This document shows positions 8,216-17,041 of a DNA stretch of 54,450 bases, piece by piece. The stretch covers positions 1-54,450 of the forward strand of contig JAJDVI010000092.1 of the NCBI GenBank assembly GCA_022826195.1. The letters run 5' to 3'. The DNA comes from Acidobacteriota bacterium (GTDB lineage: Bacteria; Acidobacteriota; Vicinamibacteria; Marinacidobacterales; Marinacidobacteraceae). The notes under the pieces were generated by a model that searched no databases, was not told the origin of the DNA, and worked only from the letters and a program-made list of their open reading frames with translations. Position 1 is the stretch's first letter, and the number at the start of each line of letters is the position of its first letter. Both the position numbers and the translations under genes were made by a program.

Positions 8216-9541
8216 GTGGTCATCCCCTCGATTCCGGAAGGCGTGGATTGGCGCAACGGGCTGGTCCTGGAGCCGGCGCACTTCCAGCGCACCGACCACC
8301 GCAGCGCCGGCCTGTCGCATCTTTCCGGCCTCGTGGCCGATCCGTGGCCGTGGGGTTTCACGTCGTTCACCCTCGACGAGACGGCGCTCGCGTCCTCGGG
8401 GCTGCGCATCGAGTGCGAGGGGCTCTTCCCCGACGGCACGCCGTTCCGGGCCGCCAGCCTCGTCCACGCGCTCGGGGCCGGGTCGGACGGCGATGCGCTG
8501 AGCTTCCACATCGTCCGGACCCCGGAGGGCGAAGTCTCTCTCCACCAGGGCGAAGACGCTCCCTCGAGGTCCACCCTGCCGGTTGCGCGGCTGATCTGGC
8601 GCGGCGGGGCCTGGAGCGGCCTGTCCGACTGGTCTCCGCCGGCTCTTCTCATCGGATCGGGCCACCCGATGCGGCTCGATCTGAACCAGATGCTCGGGGG
8701 GCTGGCCGCCCTGGGTGCCGGATTCATGGCCACGCTGCGCCTGCCGGGGGCCGAGGAGCGGCCGGCCGCCCGTGTCCTCGGGCAGGTCGCGGCGGCGCTC
8801 GTCCAGGGGGTCGGAGTGATCGAAGCCCTGCTTGCCGCTCCGGCCGTCCCCCCGGGCCGGCTGGGGATCGAGGCGCTGCGCCTGGCGCTCGGGGTCCGCG
8901 GCGCCGCGGGGATCTTCGAGCCGCTCGACAGTGCCTGGGATCCGGCGGACCAGCGCGGGTCCGTCCGGCGCCTGCTGCACGCGGCGGAGTCGGCGGCGGC
9001 CGGCATCGGGCTGCCGTTCCGGGCGTCCGTGTTCCGCCGGACCGAGGATCCGGACATGCTGCAGGTGGACGGGATGCCTTCGGACGCCCTGCTGCTTGCC
9101 ATCGAGGCCTCCCGGCCCGCGGACCTGGTCGCGGCCCGACTGTGGCTGGAGGGCGCGGCGCTGGCGGCGCCGGACCGGATTCAGGAGGCGCTGACCCGGC
9201 GCGTCGGAGGCTGTCCGCGCCGGTCGATCGCGCGCGATCCGCGCATCGGGGTGTCCAGCGGACCGCTCCTCGCTCTCTACCACGTGGACCACGACCTGGC
9301 CTGGCGGGGCGGGAAGGGGGAGCTCACGCTCGCCGCGAAGACCCCTCCTCCGCCGAACACGTCGTTCTCGATACTCGTTCCGGAAGGGATCGGAGAGACG
9401 GCCGGAACGGGCGGAGCCGCTTCTTCCCATCTCTCCGGTGGCCTGTCCGCCATGTCCGGGCACGCGGCGGCGATGTCCGATCCGCGCCTGGGAGGCGGGG
9501 CCGGCGGCTTTGCCCGGCACGGCACGGGAGGACCGCGGTGA
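8216..9541 (+). CDS. tssK: T6SS baseplate protein TssK
   Basis: A 441-residue baseplate-to-membrane-complex connector. The start VDWRNGLVLEPAHFQ corresponds to the family opening in which the protein is described as targeting the bottom of the baseplate wedge. I chose GTG 8216, five bases after the tssJ stop, because the family homology begins there; an in-frame GTG at 8186 would overlap tssJ. The C-terminus has a Gly/Ser/Ala-rich tail (about 405-441). The stop overlaps the tssL GTG by four bases, so the two are translationally coupled. Confidence 0.9.
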   Translation: MVIPSIPEGVDWRNGLVLEPAHFQRTDHRSAGLSHLSGLVADPWPWGFTSFTLDETALASSGLRIECEGLFPDGTPFRAASLVHALGAGSDGDALSFHIVRTPEGEVSLHQGEDAPSRSTLPVARLIWRGGAWSGLSDWSPPALLIGSGHPMRLDLNQMLGGLAALGAGFMATLRLPGAEERPAARVLGQVAAALVQGVGVIEALLAAPAVPPGRLGIEALRLALGVRGAAGIFEPLDSAWDPADQRGSVRRLLHAAESAAAGIGLPFRASVFRRTEDPDMLQVDGMPSDALLLAIEASRPADLVAARLWLEGAALAAPDRIQEALTRRVGGCPRRSIARDPRIGVSSGPLLALYHVDHDLAWRGGKGELTLAAKTPPPPNTSFSILVPEGIGETAGTGGAASSHLSGGLSAMSGHAAAMSDPRLGGGAGGFARHGTGGPR

Positions 9542-10392
9542 GCATCGGTTTCGAGGTCGCGCTCCGCGCCGTTCCGTTCTTCGAGCTGCTGGATCGCGAG
9601 GAGAAGGCGCTCGCGGCCCGGATCCTGGAAGCGGGGGAGGGGTCCCCGGCGACCGCCGCCATGGAGGTCAGCCGGCGGCGGCTCGCGCAGGGAGTGGACG
9701 CATTCGTCAATGCGCTGCCGAGCGTGATTCGGAACGACGCGAACATTGCCCGCGAGGCCGCCTACGCGCTGGTCGGCCTCACCGACGAGCGGATGCTCCA
9801 CCACCCGGCGGGGGGTCTCGACCGCTGGCGGGAACGCCTGCTGGAGTTCGAGCTCTACGGCTCGGCGCTCGCCGGGGAGGAGATCGTGAGGAGGGCCCGG
9901 AGCTCGTCCCACGTGCTGGGCAGGGCCCACTCCTCCGCGGAGGGGAAGGACTCCTCGCTGCTCGCGCCGCTCTACCTGGGTGTGTTGCGGGCGGGATTCG
10001 AAGGGGCGTTGCGGGGGGACACGCTCGGGCGCTCGTCCCTCGTCGCATCGCTCGAGGAGGCGGTGGGGACGGACCGGGGCGGGCCGGTCGAGATCGTCAC
10101 CGACGTGCGCCCGACACGGGTCGGACTTTCGCCGTTTCCGATGGCGCTGCTCGGGCTTGTCCTGTGGCTCGGAAGCGGGTTGGCCGTCTGGACGATGCTG
10201 TCCCGGGACTCCCTGAGCGACGCCGAGCGGATCGAGGAGCGGGTTCGCGCCGGGCTTCCGGCGGAGCCGGGCGTGTGGGACCCGTTCGAGCGCAGCGTCG
10301 GACCCTCGGGGCTGCCGCCGCTCGACCGCGAGCCGCTCCGCCGCTCTCCCGACCCTCATTTCATCCGGATCCCGCCCCCCGCCGGGAACTGA
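9538..10392 (+). CDS. tssL: T6SS membrane-complex protein TssL (DotU/IcmH family)
   Basis: A 284-residue inner-membrane protein. The cytoplasmic helical domain contains RERLLEFELYGSALAGEEI (98-116) and LLAPLYLGVLRAGFEG, typical DotU features. One transmembrane helix lies at about 200-221 (FPMALLGLVLWLGSGLAVW). A short periplasmic proline-rich tail follows; there is no peptidoglycan-binding OmpA-like domain. The start is GTG with GGAGG upstream, overlapping the tssK stop as GTGA. The protein partners TssM and TssJ in the trans-envelope complex. Confidence 0.88.
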   Translation: MSIGFEVALRAVPFFELLDREEKALAARILEAGEGSPATAAMEVSRRRLAQGVDAFVNALPSVIRNDANIAREAAYALVGLTDERMLHHPAGGLDRWRERLLEFELYGSALAGEEIVRRARSSSHVLGRAHSSAEGKDSSLLAPLYLGVLRAGFEGALRGDTLGRSSLVASLEEAVGTDRGGPVEIVTDVRPTRVGLSPFPMALLGLVLWLGSGLAVWTMLSRDSLSDAERIEERVRAGLPAEPGVWDPFERSVGPSGLPPLDREPLRRSPDPHFIRIPPPAGN

Positions 10393-10419
10393 GAACGACC
10401 GGCTCGGAGCACAGGCGGA

Positions 10420-12366
10420 ATGAGCGACACCTCCATGATCGAGCGAATCGGAGACTACGTCGTACGGCTGATGCAGGGTGGGACGGTCGAGATCGTCCTC
10501 CTCATCGTGCTCGTCATCGTCGCCCTTGTCCTCCTCCTCGTCGCCGTGTGGATCCTGTGGAAGCTGCTCGTCCTCCTCGGCAAGGGGTTGCTGTGGCTCT
10601 CCCGCCGGGGGGTGGATGCGGCCCGGGGGCAGTCCCGGGCGAGACGCGAGGCCCGGCTCGCCGCGCCGCCCCTGGTGGCGACGGGGTGGAGCTCGTCGAC
10701 CCGGATCGGCCTGCGCCGCGCTCTCGCCGAGGCGCGCCGCCTGGTCGAATCGGACGCCCTGTGCCTCCTTGTGGTCTCGGGGGAAGGAGTCGGCGACCTC
10801 TACCGCAGTCTCGGGCTGACCCCGCCGGGGGCCGGGACCATCGGGATCGCCGCCGGGGGACCGGCCCTGCTCATCGACGCGACGAAGGCGGACAGCCGGA
10901 CCCTGCGCAAGGTCGTGAACGCGCTCCCCTGGCGCCGCCCGGTCGATGCGGTGGTAGCTCTGGTCGGCCCCGGCGGCATCCCCGGTGATTCGCTGGCGCG
11001 CGCCGCCAGCATCGCCCGCTTCGCGGGGATGCGCGTCGCGCTGCACTTCGTGTTCCCGAGCTCCGGACAGATCGCGGCCTGGCGCGTCATCGAGCCGCAT
11101 GATCGGGACGGGGACGCGATCTGCTCCCAGCTCGCGGCGGATGCGGCTCGTGGCTGGCTGAGCGGAGGTTCGCGGGAAGGACTGGAGAACCTGGCCGTCG
11201 CCCAGTCGCGGGAGACACCGGCCTCGCTGAGCCGATCGCTGTCGGCGGCACCTTCGTCGGTCGTCGATATCGCGTCGCTCGGCTTCGGCGGCGTCGGGCT
11301 CCGGGCCGCGGTGGCGCAGACGGTCGAGCGCACGAGGCCGGCGTCCGCTTCGAGCTCCGCGATGTGGGCCGGGGTGACGGTCCTCGCCGCAGGGGCCGCG
11401 CTGGCCGCCCTGGTCGTGGTCACCGGGCTGGACCGCGCTTCGTCGCTCCGCGCGACCCTGGACACCGCGTCGCGGGAGGCGGCGGTCCCCTGGACCGCGG
11501 AGGGGATCGACACGATACCCAGCGCAGCGAGGGTCCGCCGCATGGCCGGGCTGGGCGCGCGTCTTGCGAAGTTCTCCGAGACATCGCCGCTGACGCCCCT
11601 GGCGGCGTTCACTCCCGGCTACGACTCGCCCCGACACCTGGGAGCCGCGTTCCTGGAGGCCTACGTCCTTCGCCCGCTCGCGGCGGCGATGGATCGGCGG
11701 GCCCGGGAGCGTTTCACGCCGAGCGACGACCCGCGTCGCTGGGTCGAGGAAGCCCGCGAGGTCGGGGAATGGCTGGCGGCCTGGGAGGGGCTTGCGGACG
11801 ACCCGCGCGAGGTCGATGTCCGCCGCCTCCTCGTCGCCGCGTTCGGGGGCGACGAGAGCGCATGGTCGGAGGGGACGGATCTTGCCCTCGTCCGCACCGG
11901 GGCCAGGCCCCCGGCGCCGTCGCAAGGCGGCCTGGACGTGGACGGGCTGATCGCTCTCGCCCGTTCCGGTTTCGTGCTCACGATGCAGCAGTGGGCCGAC
12001 AAGGTCTATACCAACGGTCCGGTAGCGACGGCCGCCCGGCGCGCATCCGACCGCAGCGCGAGCTGGCGGGAGCAGCACGCCGCGCTCGTCGATCTGCGCG
12101 CCGCGCTGCAGGACCCGTCGCAACAGTGGCTGACCGCGGCCGAGGACCGGCCGGATCACGGCTTCGAGCTGCGCGTCCTGGGGCGCGCGGTGACGCTGGC
12201 CCTGCTGGGCCAGGCGAATGCGCTCGAAGCCAAGGCCGCGGTCAGCCGGATCCGCATCGACGCGCGCAAGGCGGTCCCCTACTTCGTGTTGCCGCAGATC
12301 GGTCCGCTCATGGTGCGGACGAGCCGGGGAGGGCAGGCGAGCGGTGGCTCGTCGCTCTCTCTCCCC
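10420..12366 (+). CDS. tssM: T6SS membrane-complex protein TssM (IcmF), 5' part before frameshift
   Basis: The N-terminal about 645 residues of TssM. Transmembrane segments lie at about 24-60 and 314-336 (WAGVTVLAAGAALAALVVV). Between them lies the cytoplasmic domain that in many TssM carries a nucleotide-binding P-loop; here the equivalent place reads GEGVGDLY (121-128), lacking the Lys-Ser/Thr of Walker A. Meaningful coding in this frame ends near 12360. The frame stays formally open to 13290, but that translation is Arg/Gly-rich shadow sequence. The protein continues in frame +2 as the next entry. A full-length product of about 1148 residues is expected if the frame were restored. Confidence 0.88.
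12355..12363 (+). repeat. (CT)4 run at the tssM frameshift
   Basis: CTCTCTCTC followed by CCC lies exactly where coding sense leaves frame 1 and enters frame 2. One extra CT would give an uninterrupted reading of SSLSLSPEAAAWLAF. Loss of one C from the adjoining C-run would also restore the frame. Candidates are slipped-strand variation, a fixed mutation, or an assembly error. Confidence 0.6.
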
Positions 12367-13864
12367 GGAGGCCGCAGCCTGGCTCGCGTTCCTGGACCGG
12401 GTGGCGAACGCCGGTTTCGCGGAGCTGCCGCAGGACCCGCCGGAGCCGTTGGCAGGGCTCGTGACGGTGGATCCGGGGCTGGTCTCGGAGACGCTGCGGC
12501 GGCTGCGCACCTTCGATCGGTTCGGAGCGGACCTCCCCGCCGGGTTGCCGGCGGCGGTCGCTCACGATCTCCTCCGGGAGCTGGCGAGCGAGCTGGTGCT
12601 CGGTGTGGCCGCCGATGTCGAACGGGCTCAGCGCCCGCTGGCCGCAACGGGCATTCCCGCCGAGCGGGCCGAACGCCTCGCCCGGATCGCACCCGCGCTC
12701 GTCGACCTCGCGGAAGTGGAAGGCTGGCTGCGCGACCGCCATGCCGTCCAGGAGGCCGATCGGGTGTTCTCGGTGAGCGTCCGGGTCGCGGAGGGGGTGC
12801 TCATGGCGAGCACCGAGACCCTCGTCGAGGAGGATCCTCTCGGGTTGTACGTGGATCCGGCGGCGGACCGCAACGTGCTGGTGCGACGCTTCGAGCGGGG
12901 CGTCGTTCGCCTCGGCCGCGTCCACGAGCAGTTCGCGGCTCCGTTCCTCGATGCGGCGACGGAGGGCGGAAGCTGGGCTGCGCTGCAATGGAGGAACATG
13001 GCGCGGGATATCGAGGCGTACCGGCGTGGCGACCCCGATTCGGTGCTGTCCGGTCTCGAGGGGATGGTGCGGGCCTATGTGGAAGATCCCGTGGCGGCGT
13101 GCGAGCGGCCGCGCCCGGCGGCCGCGGCCGGCCGCGACGACTATGTCGCCGGGTCGCTGCTGCGCTTCCGCGCCCAGATCGACCGTGCGTGCGTCTCCAG
13201 CAACCTGGCCCGCTCGCGAGACGTGTACGAGGACCTCCTCGACTACTTCGACCGGAACATCGCCTGGCTGTGGCCTTACGCGAACGATGAACGCGCATCG
13301 GAAGTGCCCGCTTCGACCCTGGCGGACTTCGTCTCGCGGCTGCACGACGCGCGCGACGACCTGACGCGCTTTTCCGATGCGGTCGCCGCCGCCGCGCTGG
13401 CGGACAGCGCGAACTTCTGGCTGCGCGGCGACGACGGCGGAGCGATCGTCCGCTTCCGGATCAGGTGGCGGGCGCGGCCGAGCGAGGAGCGCCTCGCGGA
13501 GAACATCATCGAGATCGGGATCGAAGGGGCGGATCTCGATGCGGACGGAAATTACACGTGGCGCTACGGCTCGCCGCTGAATGTCCGGTTCCGGCTGGCC
13601 AAGAACTCCTCCTACCGGTTCGCGAGGGCGGTGGAGCCGCCGCGCCGGGAGCTGACCATCACCGGTGGAGGGAACGGCGGGATGCTCCGGGCGTTCGCCG
13701 GACTTGCCAACGGCGCGCTGTCGTTCGAGGCGGAGCTGGTGGACGAGCGGAACGAATCCCACGTGCTCCGGGTCACGGCGCGAGTGACTCGCCCCGACGG
13801 AACGCCCCTCACCCTCCCCAGGTTCCCGGAGCTCACTCTGGCGACCGCATCGCAGAGCCACTGA
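12364..13864 (+). CDS. tssM: TssM (IcmF) C-terminal part after frameshift
   Basis: The C-terminal about 500 residues of TssM: the periplasmic helical region (EAAAWLAFLDRVANAGFAELPQDPP onward) and the beta-rich end (WRYGSPLNVRFRLAKNSSY), as expected for IcmF C-terminal domains that contact TssJ. It reads in a different frame from the 5' part, with no in-frame stop separating the two halves near the switch. It has no convincing start of its own at the junction, so it is best read as the rest of tssM. It ends 17 bases before tssA. Confidence 0.85.
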
Positions 13865-13881
13865 GGAAGGAACCCCTGGAC

Positions 13882-14757
13882 ATGGCGAGCTCGGTTTTTC
13901 TGGCGCCGGTGGAGGGCGAGGACCCCTGTGGTCCGGACCTTCGCTGGGACCCGGCGTTCGTTCAACTGCTCCAGTCGCTCGATGCCGCGGTGGCTGGGGA
14001 CGACGATTCCGTTGCGGACGCGCAGCGTGCCGGCTCGGATGTGCCGACCCTGGAGGAAGTCGCGGAGATGGCGCAGGCGCTCGGTGCCCGGACCAAGGAC
14101 CTGCGCGTGCTCGTCATCTACGCCGAGGCCCGCTGGCGAGACCGGGGACTCGCCGCCTTTGCGGACGCGATGGAGGAGCTCGCATGCGTCGTCGAAACCT
14201 GGCCCGGTCCCGACGACGGTGTCCATCCTCGGGCTGACGAAGAGGATGGCGACCTCGGCGAGCGGGCCGCGCCGCTGGGCCGGCTGCTCAACTCGATTCC
14301 GTCCCTGGTGAGCATCGTCGGATGGGGAAAGCCCGTCGAGATCTCGGAGCGGGCCATGGTCTCCGGGACGCTGCGCGGGGTGTTCGAGGCATGGGAGTCC
14401 CGGCTGGGGCCGTCGTTCGGCCCGAGCCTGCCTTCGAAGGGGGAGGCATGGCGATCCTTGCAGAGCATCGCCGGGCCGGTGGTCGAGGTGGAAGGCGACG
14501 GGGAGGGGGAGGCCGGAGAGACATCGCCGGCGGCTCCGGGGGCGCCGCCGGTCGACGTCTGGGATCTGATCGAGCGCGCCGCCGAGTCGATGACCCGGCA
14601 GGACCGGCATTCGCCCGCCCTCCCGATATTGCGCCTGCTGGCGAGCTGGCGTGCTCGCGGGCTCATCGAGATCGCCGAGTCGATGAAGGCCTCGGGAGTA
14701 TCGCTCGAGCAATTGCTCGACTCGATCAAGAAGCAGATCGACCAGCCGCCGGCGTGA
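13882..14757 (+). CDS. tssA: T6SS protein TssA (ImpA N-terminal domain)
   Basis: A 291-residue protein with the ImpA_N domain at its start (VFLAPVEGEDPCGPDLRWDPAF, residues 5-26) and conserved LLVIYAEARWRDRGL-like helices. A C-terminal helical region ends IEIAESMKASGVSLEQLLDSI. TssA proteins organise the baseplate or the distal end during tail assembly. It is shorter than many TssA (about 350-500 residues), with an acidic Glu/Gly linker in the middle. The ATG at 13882 has AGGAAGGA upstream and follows tssM closely. Confidence 0.88.
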   Translation: MASSVFLAPVEGEDPCGPDLRWDPAFVQLLQSLDAAVAGDDDSVADAQRAGSDVPTLEEVAEMAQALGARTKDLRVLVIYAEARWRDRGLAAFADAMEELACVVETWPGPDDGVHPRADEEDGDLGERAAPLGRLLNSIPSLVSIVGWGKPVEISERAMVSGTLRGVFEAWESRLGPSFGPSLPSKGEAWRSLQSIAGPVVEVEGDGEGEAGETSPAAPGAPPVDVWDLIERAAESMTRQDRHSPALPILRLLASWRARGLIEIAESMKASGVSLEQLLDSIKKQIDQPPA

Positions 14758-14785
14758 TTTCCCGGCCTGGAGGAGGAGAGCGAGC

Positions 14786-14908
14786 ATGAGTGGAGATTCC
14801 CGTCGAGCAGGCCCGGTGCGCGACCGTCTCGTCCGTCTTCCCGGGCTCCGGGCGGACGTCGCGAGCGGGCGGCGTACCGGTTCGGGACGTGGCAGGTCGG
14901 CAGTGTGA
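14786..14908 (+). CDS. Possible small basic protein (40 residues)
   Basis: A short open frame in the 248-base gap between tssA and tssB. Its ATG is preceded, eight bases upstream, by an unusually strong GGAGGAGGAG ribosome site. The 40-residue product begins MSGDSRRAGPVRDRLVRLPG and is Arg-rich. I recognise no family. It may be a real small protein, a remnant of a lost tss gene, or chance; the ribosome site is the only positive evidence. Confidence 0.25.
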   Translation: MSGDSRRAGPVRDRLVRLPGLRADVASGRRTGSGRGRSAV

Positions 14909-15005
14909 AATCCAGTCCGGGCCCGGCCGTGAACGGTCAGTGCCTCCGCACGCGGAGGCACCGGGTCCCGGGTACCGCGGTGAGTGCAATCCAGAGGGAG
15001 TCGAA

Positions 15006-15533
15006 ATGGCAGATTCCAGTCAAAGACGCGTGGGCCGGGTCAGGCCCCCGCGCGTTCAGATTACCTACGACGTGGAGGATGGAGGCGCGACGGCCTCGCG
15101 CGAGTTGCCGATGGTGGTGGGGGTCGTCTCCGATCTCTCCGGCGACGGAAGCGACCCGAGCGAGTACGCCAAGCGGGAGTTCGTGGAGGTCCAGCAAGGC
15201 GGCGTGGACCGCCTGATGAAGCAGATCGGCCCGAGACTGAATCTCTCGGTTCCGGATGCAATCTCCGGTGAGGAGGGGGCCGAGCTGGCGGTCTCTCTCG
15301 ACTTCGAATCGATCGATGACTTCTCTCCGGTCGGGGTGGCGACCAAGCTGTCCCAAACCGCCAGGCTGCTGGAGGCGAGACAGCGACTGACCGATCTCTA
15401 CGGCAAGATGGAGGCCAACGACAAGCTCGAAGGCATCCTGGGCGACATCCTCGCCGACGCCGACAAGCAGGCGCAGCTCCGCACCGAGCTCGGCCTGGGT
15501 GACGATGAAACCGACAGTGGAGAGGGATCCTGA
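15006..15533 (+). CDS. tssB: T6SS contractile sheath small subunit TssB (VipA)
   Basis: A 175-residue sheath protein. The family core RVRPPRVQITYDVEDGG and ELPMVVGVVSDLSGDGSD (residues 11-49) is intact, as is the DRLMKQIGPRL helix. It pairs with TssC to form the contractile sheath. The ATG has AGGGAG upstream. Its stop overlaps the tssC start (TGATG), giving translational coupling suited to 1:1 stoichiometry. Confidence 0.96.
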   Translation: MADSSQRRVGRVRPPRVQITYDVEDGGATASRELPMVVGVVSDLSGDGSDPSEYAKREFVEVQQGGVDRLMKQIGPRLNLSVPDAISGEEGAELAVSLDFESIDDFSPVGVATKLSQTARLLEARQRLTDLYGKMEANDKLEGILGDILADADKQAQLRTELGLGDDETDSGEGS

Positions 15534-17008
15534 TGAGCGATACGCAACGGCAGGGTTCGGTGCCGGGAGCCGAGCCGGGAACGATCCTGGAGCAGATCTT
15601 CGATGTCGGGCGGCTGGTGCGGGGTCCTCACCAGGTGGACGGGGCCCGCAGCATGTTGCAGGGCTTCATCGAAGAGGCGACCAAGGCCGGACCCCGCGTC
15701 GACGGGAACGCGAAGCGCGCGCTCGCCGAGCGGATCGCGGCCCTCGACCACCTGATCACGGCCCAGATCAACGAGGTTCTGCACCATCCGAAGTTTCAGC
15801 GACTCGAGGCGAGCTGGCGCAACCTGAACAAGCTCGTCTCGGAGAACAATCTGTCGGCCTCGTTGAAGGTCCGGGTGTTCAACTGCGGTCGCCGGGAGAT
15901 CGAGCGGGACTTCGCGCGATCGCCGGGCTTCGACCAGTCCCACTTCTTCAAGAGCGTCTACGAAAGCGAATACGGCACGCTCGGCGGCTCGCCCTACACG
16001 TTCCTGCTCGGCGACATGGAGTTCGGCCGCTCACCGCAGGACATGCAGTTCCTGCGCGAGATATCGGCAGTGGCGGCGATGGCGCACGCGCCGTTCGTCA
16101 CGAGCGCGGCGCCGGGACTGCTCGATCTGGACTCCTTCACCGAGCTGGACCGTCCCATCGACATCGCGAAGATCTTCGAATCGAGCGAGATGGCGGCCTG
16201 GAACTCGTTGCGCGACAACCCCGACTCCCGCTACCTGGTGCTCACCGTGCCCCGCACGCTGGTGCGCCCGGTGTGGGGACCGGACGGGATGCCGGTCGAG
16301 GAGATGGACTTCATCGAGGACGTGACCGGACATGACCACGAAAGGTACCTGTGGGGACCGTCCGCCTGGTCGGTCGGCGCGCTCATCATGAAGTCCTTCT
16401 CGGAATACGGCTGGCCCTCCGCGATCCGTGGCACGGAAGGCGGCGGCAAGATCACCGACCTTCCGATGCACGTCTTCCCGTCATTGTCCGGCTCGCGGAT
16501 CACGAAGTGCCCGACGGAGACGACGATCACCGACCGGCGCGAGAAGGAGCTGTCGGATCAGGGGGTCATCAGCCTGTGTCACGCGAGGAACACGGATTAC
16601 GCCGTGGTGTTCTCCGGCTCGACGGTGAACCGGCCCCAGAAGTACGTGGAAGAGGCGGCCAACGCGAACGCGCGGCTCTCGGCGAGCCTGCCCTACATCC
16701 TCGCCTGCAGCCGGTTTGCGCATTACCTGAAGGCGATCATGCGCGACAAGGTGGGCGGCTTCACGGCGCGGGAGGAGGTGGAGCGGTTTCTGAACACCTG
16801 GATCTCGCAGTACGTGACCGCCGACGACTCGGCGTCCCACGCGACCAAGGCTCGTTACCCGTTGCGCGAGGCGCGAGTGCAGGTCAGGGACGTTCCGGGC
16901 AAGCCGGGCTCCTACACCGCGGTCGCTCACCTGCGCCCGCACTTCCAGCTCGAGGAGTTGACCGCGTCGCTGCGACTGGTGGCCGAACTGCCCGCCGCGT
17001 CCAGTTGA
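15533..17008 (+). CDS. tssC: T6SS contractile sheath large subunit TssC (VipB)
   Basis: A 491-residue sheath protein of normal length. Conserved stretches include HHPKFQRLEASWRNLNKLV, YESEYGTLGGSPYTFLLGDMEF, YLWGPSAWSVGALIMKSF and the C-terminal FLNTWISQYV with RPHFQLEELTASLRLVAELP, all typical of TssC. With TssB it builds the sheath that contracts to drive the Hcp tube; ClpV disassembles it afterwards. It starts inside the tssB stop codon. Confidence 0.97.
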   Translation: MSDTQRQGSVPGAEPGTILEQIFDVGRLVRGPHQVDGARSMLQGFIEEATKAGPRVDGNAKRALAERIAALDHLITAQINEVLHHPKFQRLEASWRNLNKLVSENNLSASLKVRVFNCGRREIERDFARSPGFDQSHFFKSVYESEYGTLGGSPYTFLLGDMEFGRSPQDMQFLREISAVAAMAHAPFVTSAAPGLLDLDSFTELDRPIDIAKIFESSEMAAWNSLRDNPDSRYLVLTVPRTLVRPVWGPDGMPVEEMDFIEDVTGHDHERYLWGPSAWSVGALIMKSFSEYGWPSAIRGTEGGGKITDLPMHVFPSLSGSRITKCPTETTITDRREKELSDQGVISLCHARNTDYAVVFSGSTVNRPQKYVEEAANANARLSASLPYILACSRFAHYLKAIMRDKVGGFTAREEVERFLNTWISQYVTADDSASHATKARYPLREARVQVRDVPGKPGSYTAVAHLRPHFQLEELTASLRLVAELPAASS

Positions 17009-17041
17009 CGAGTCGCGGACCGGGGCGGGAGTCGGAACCAA

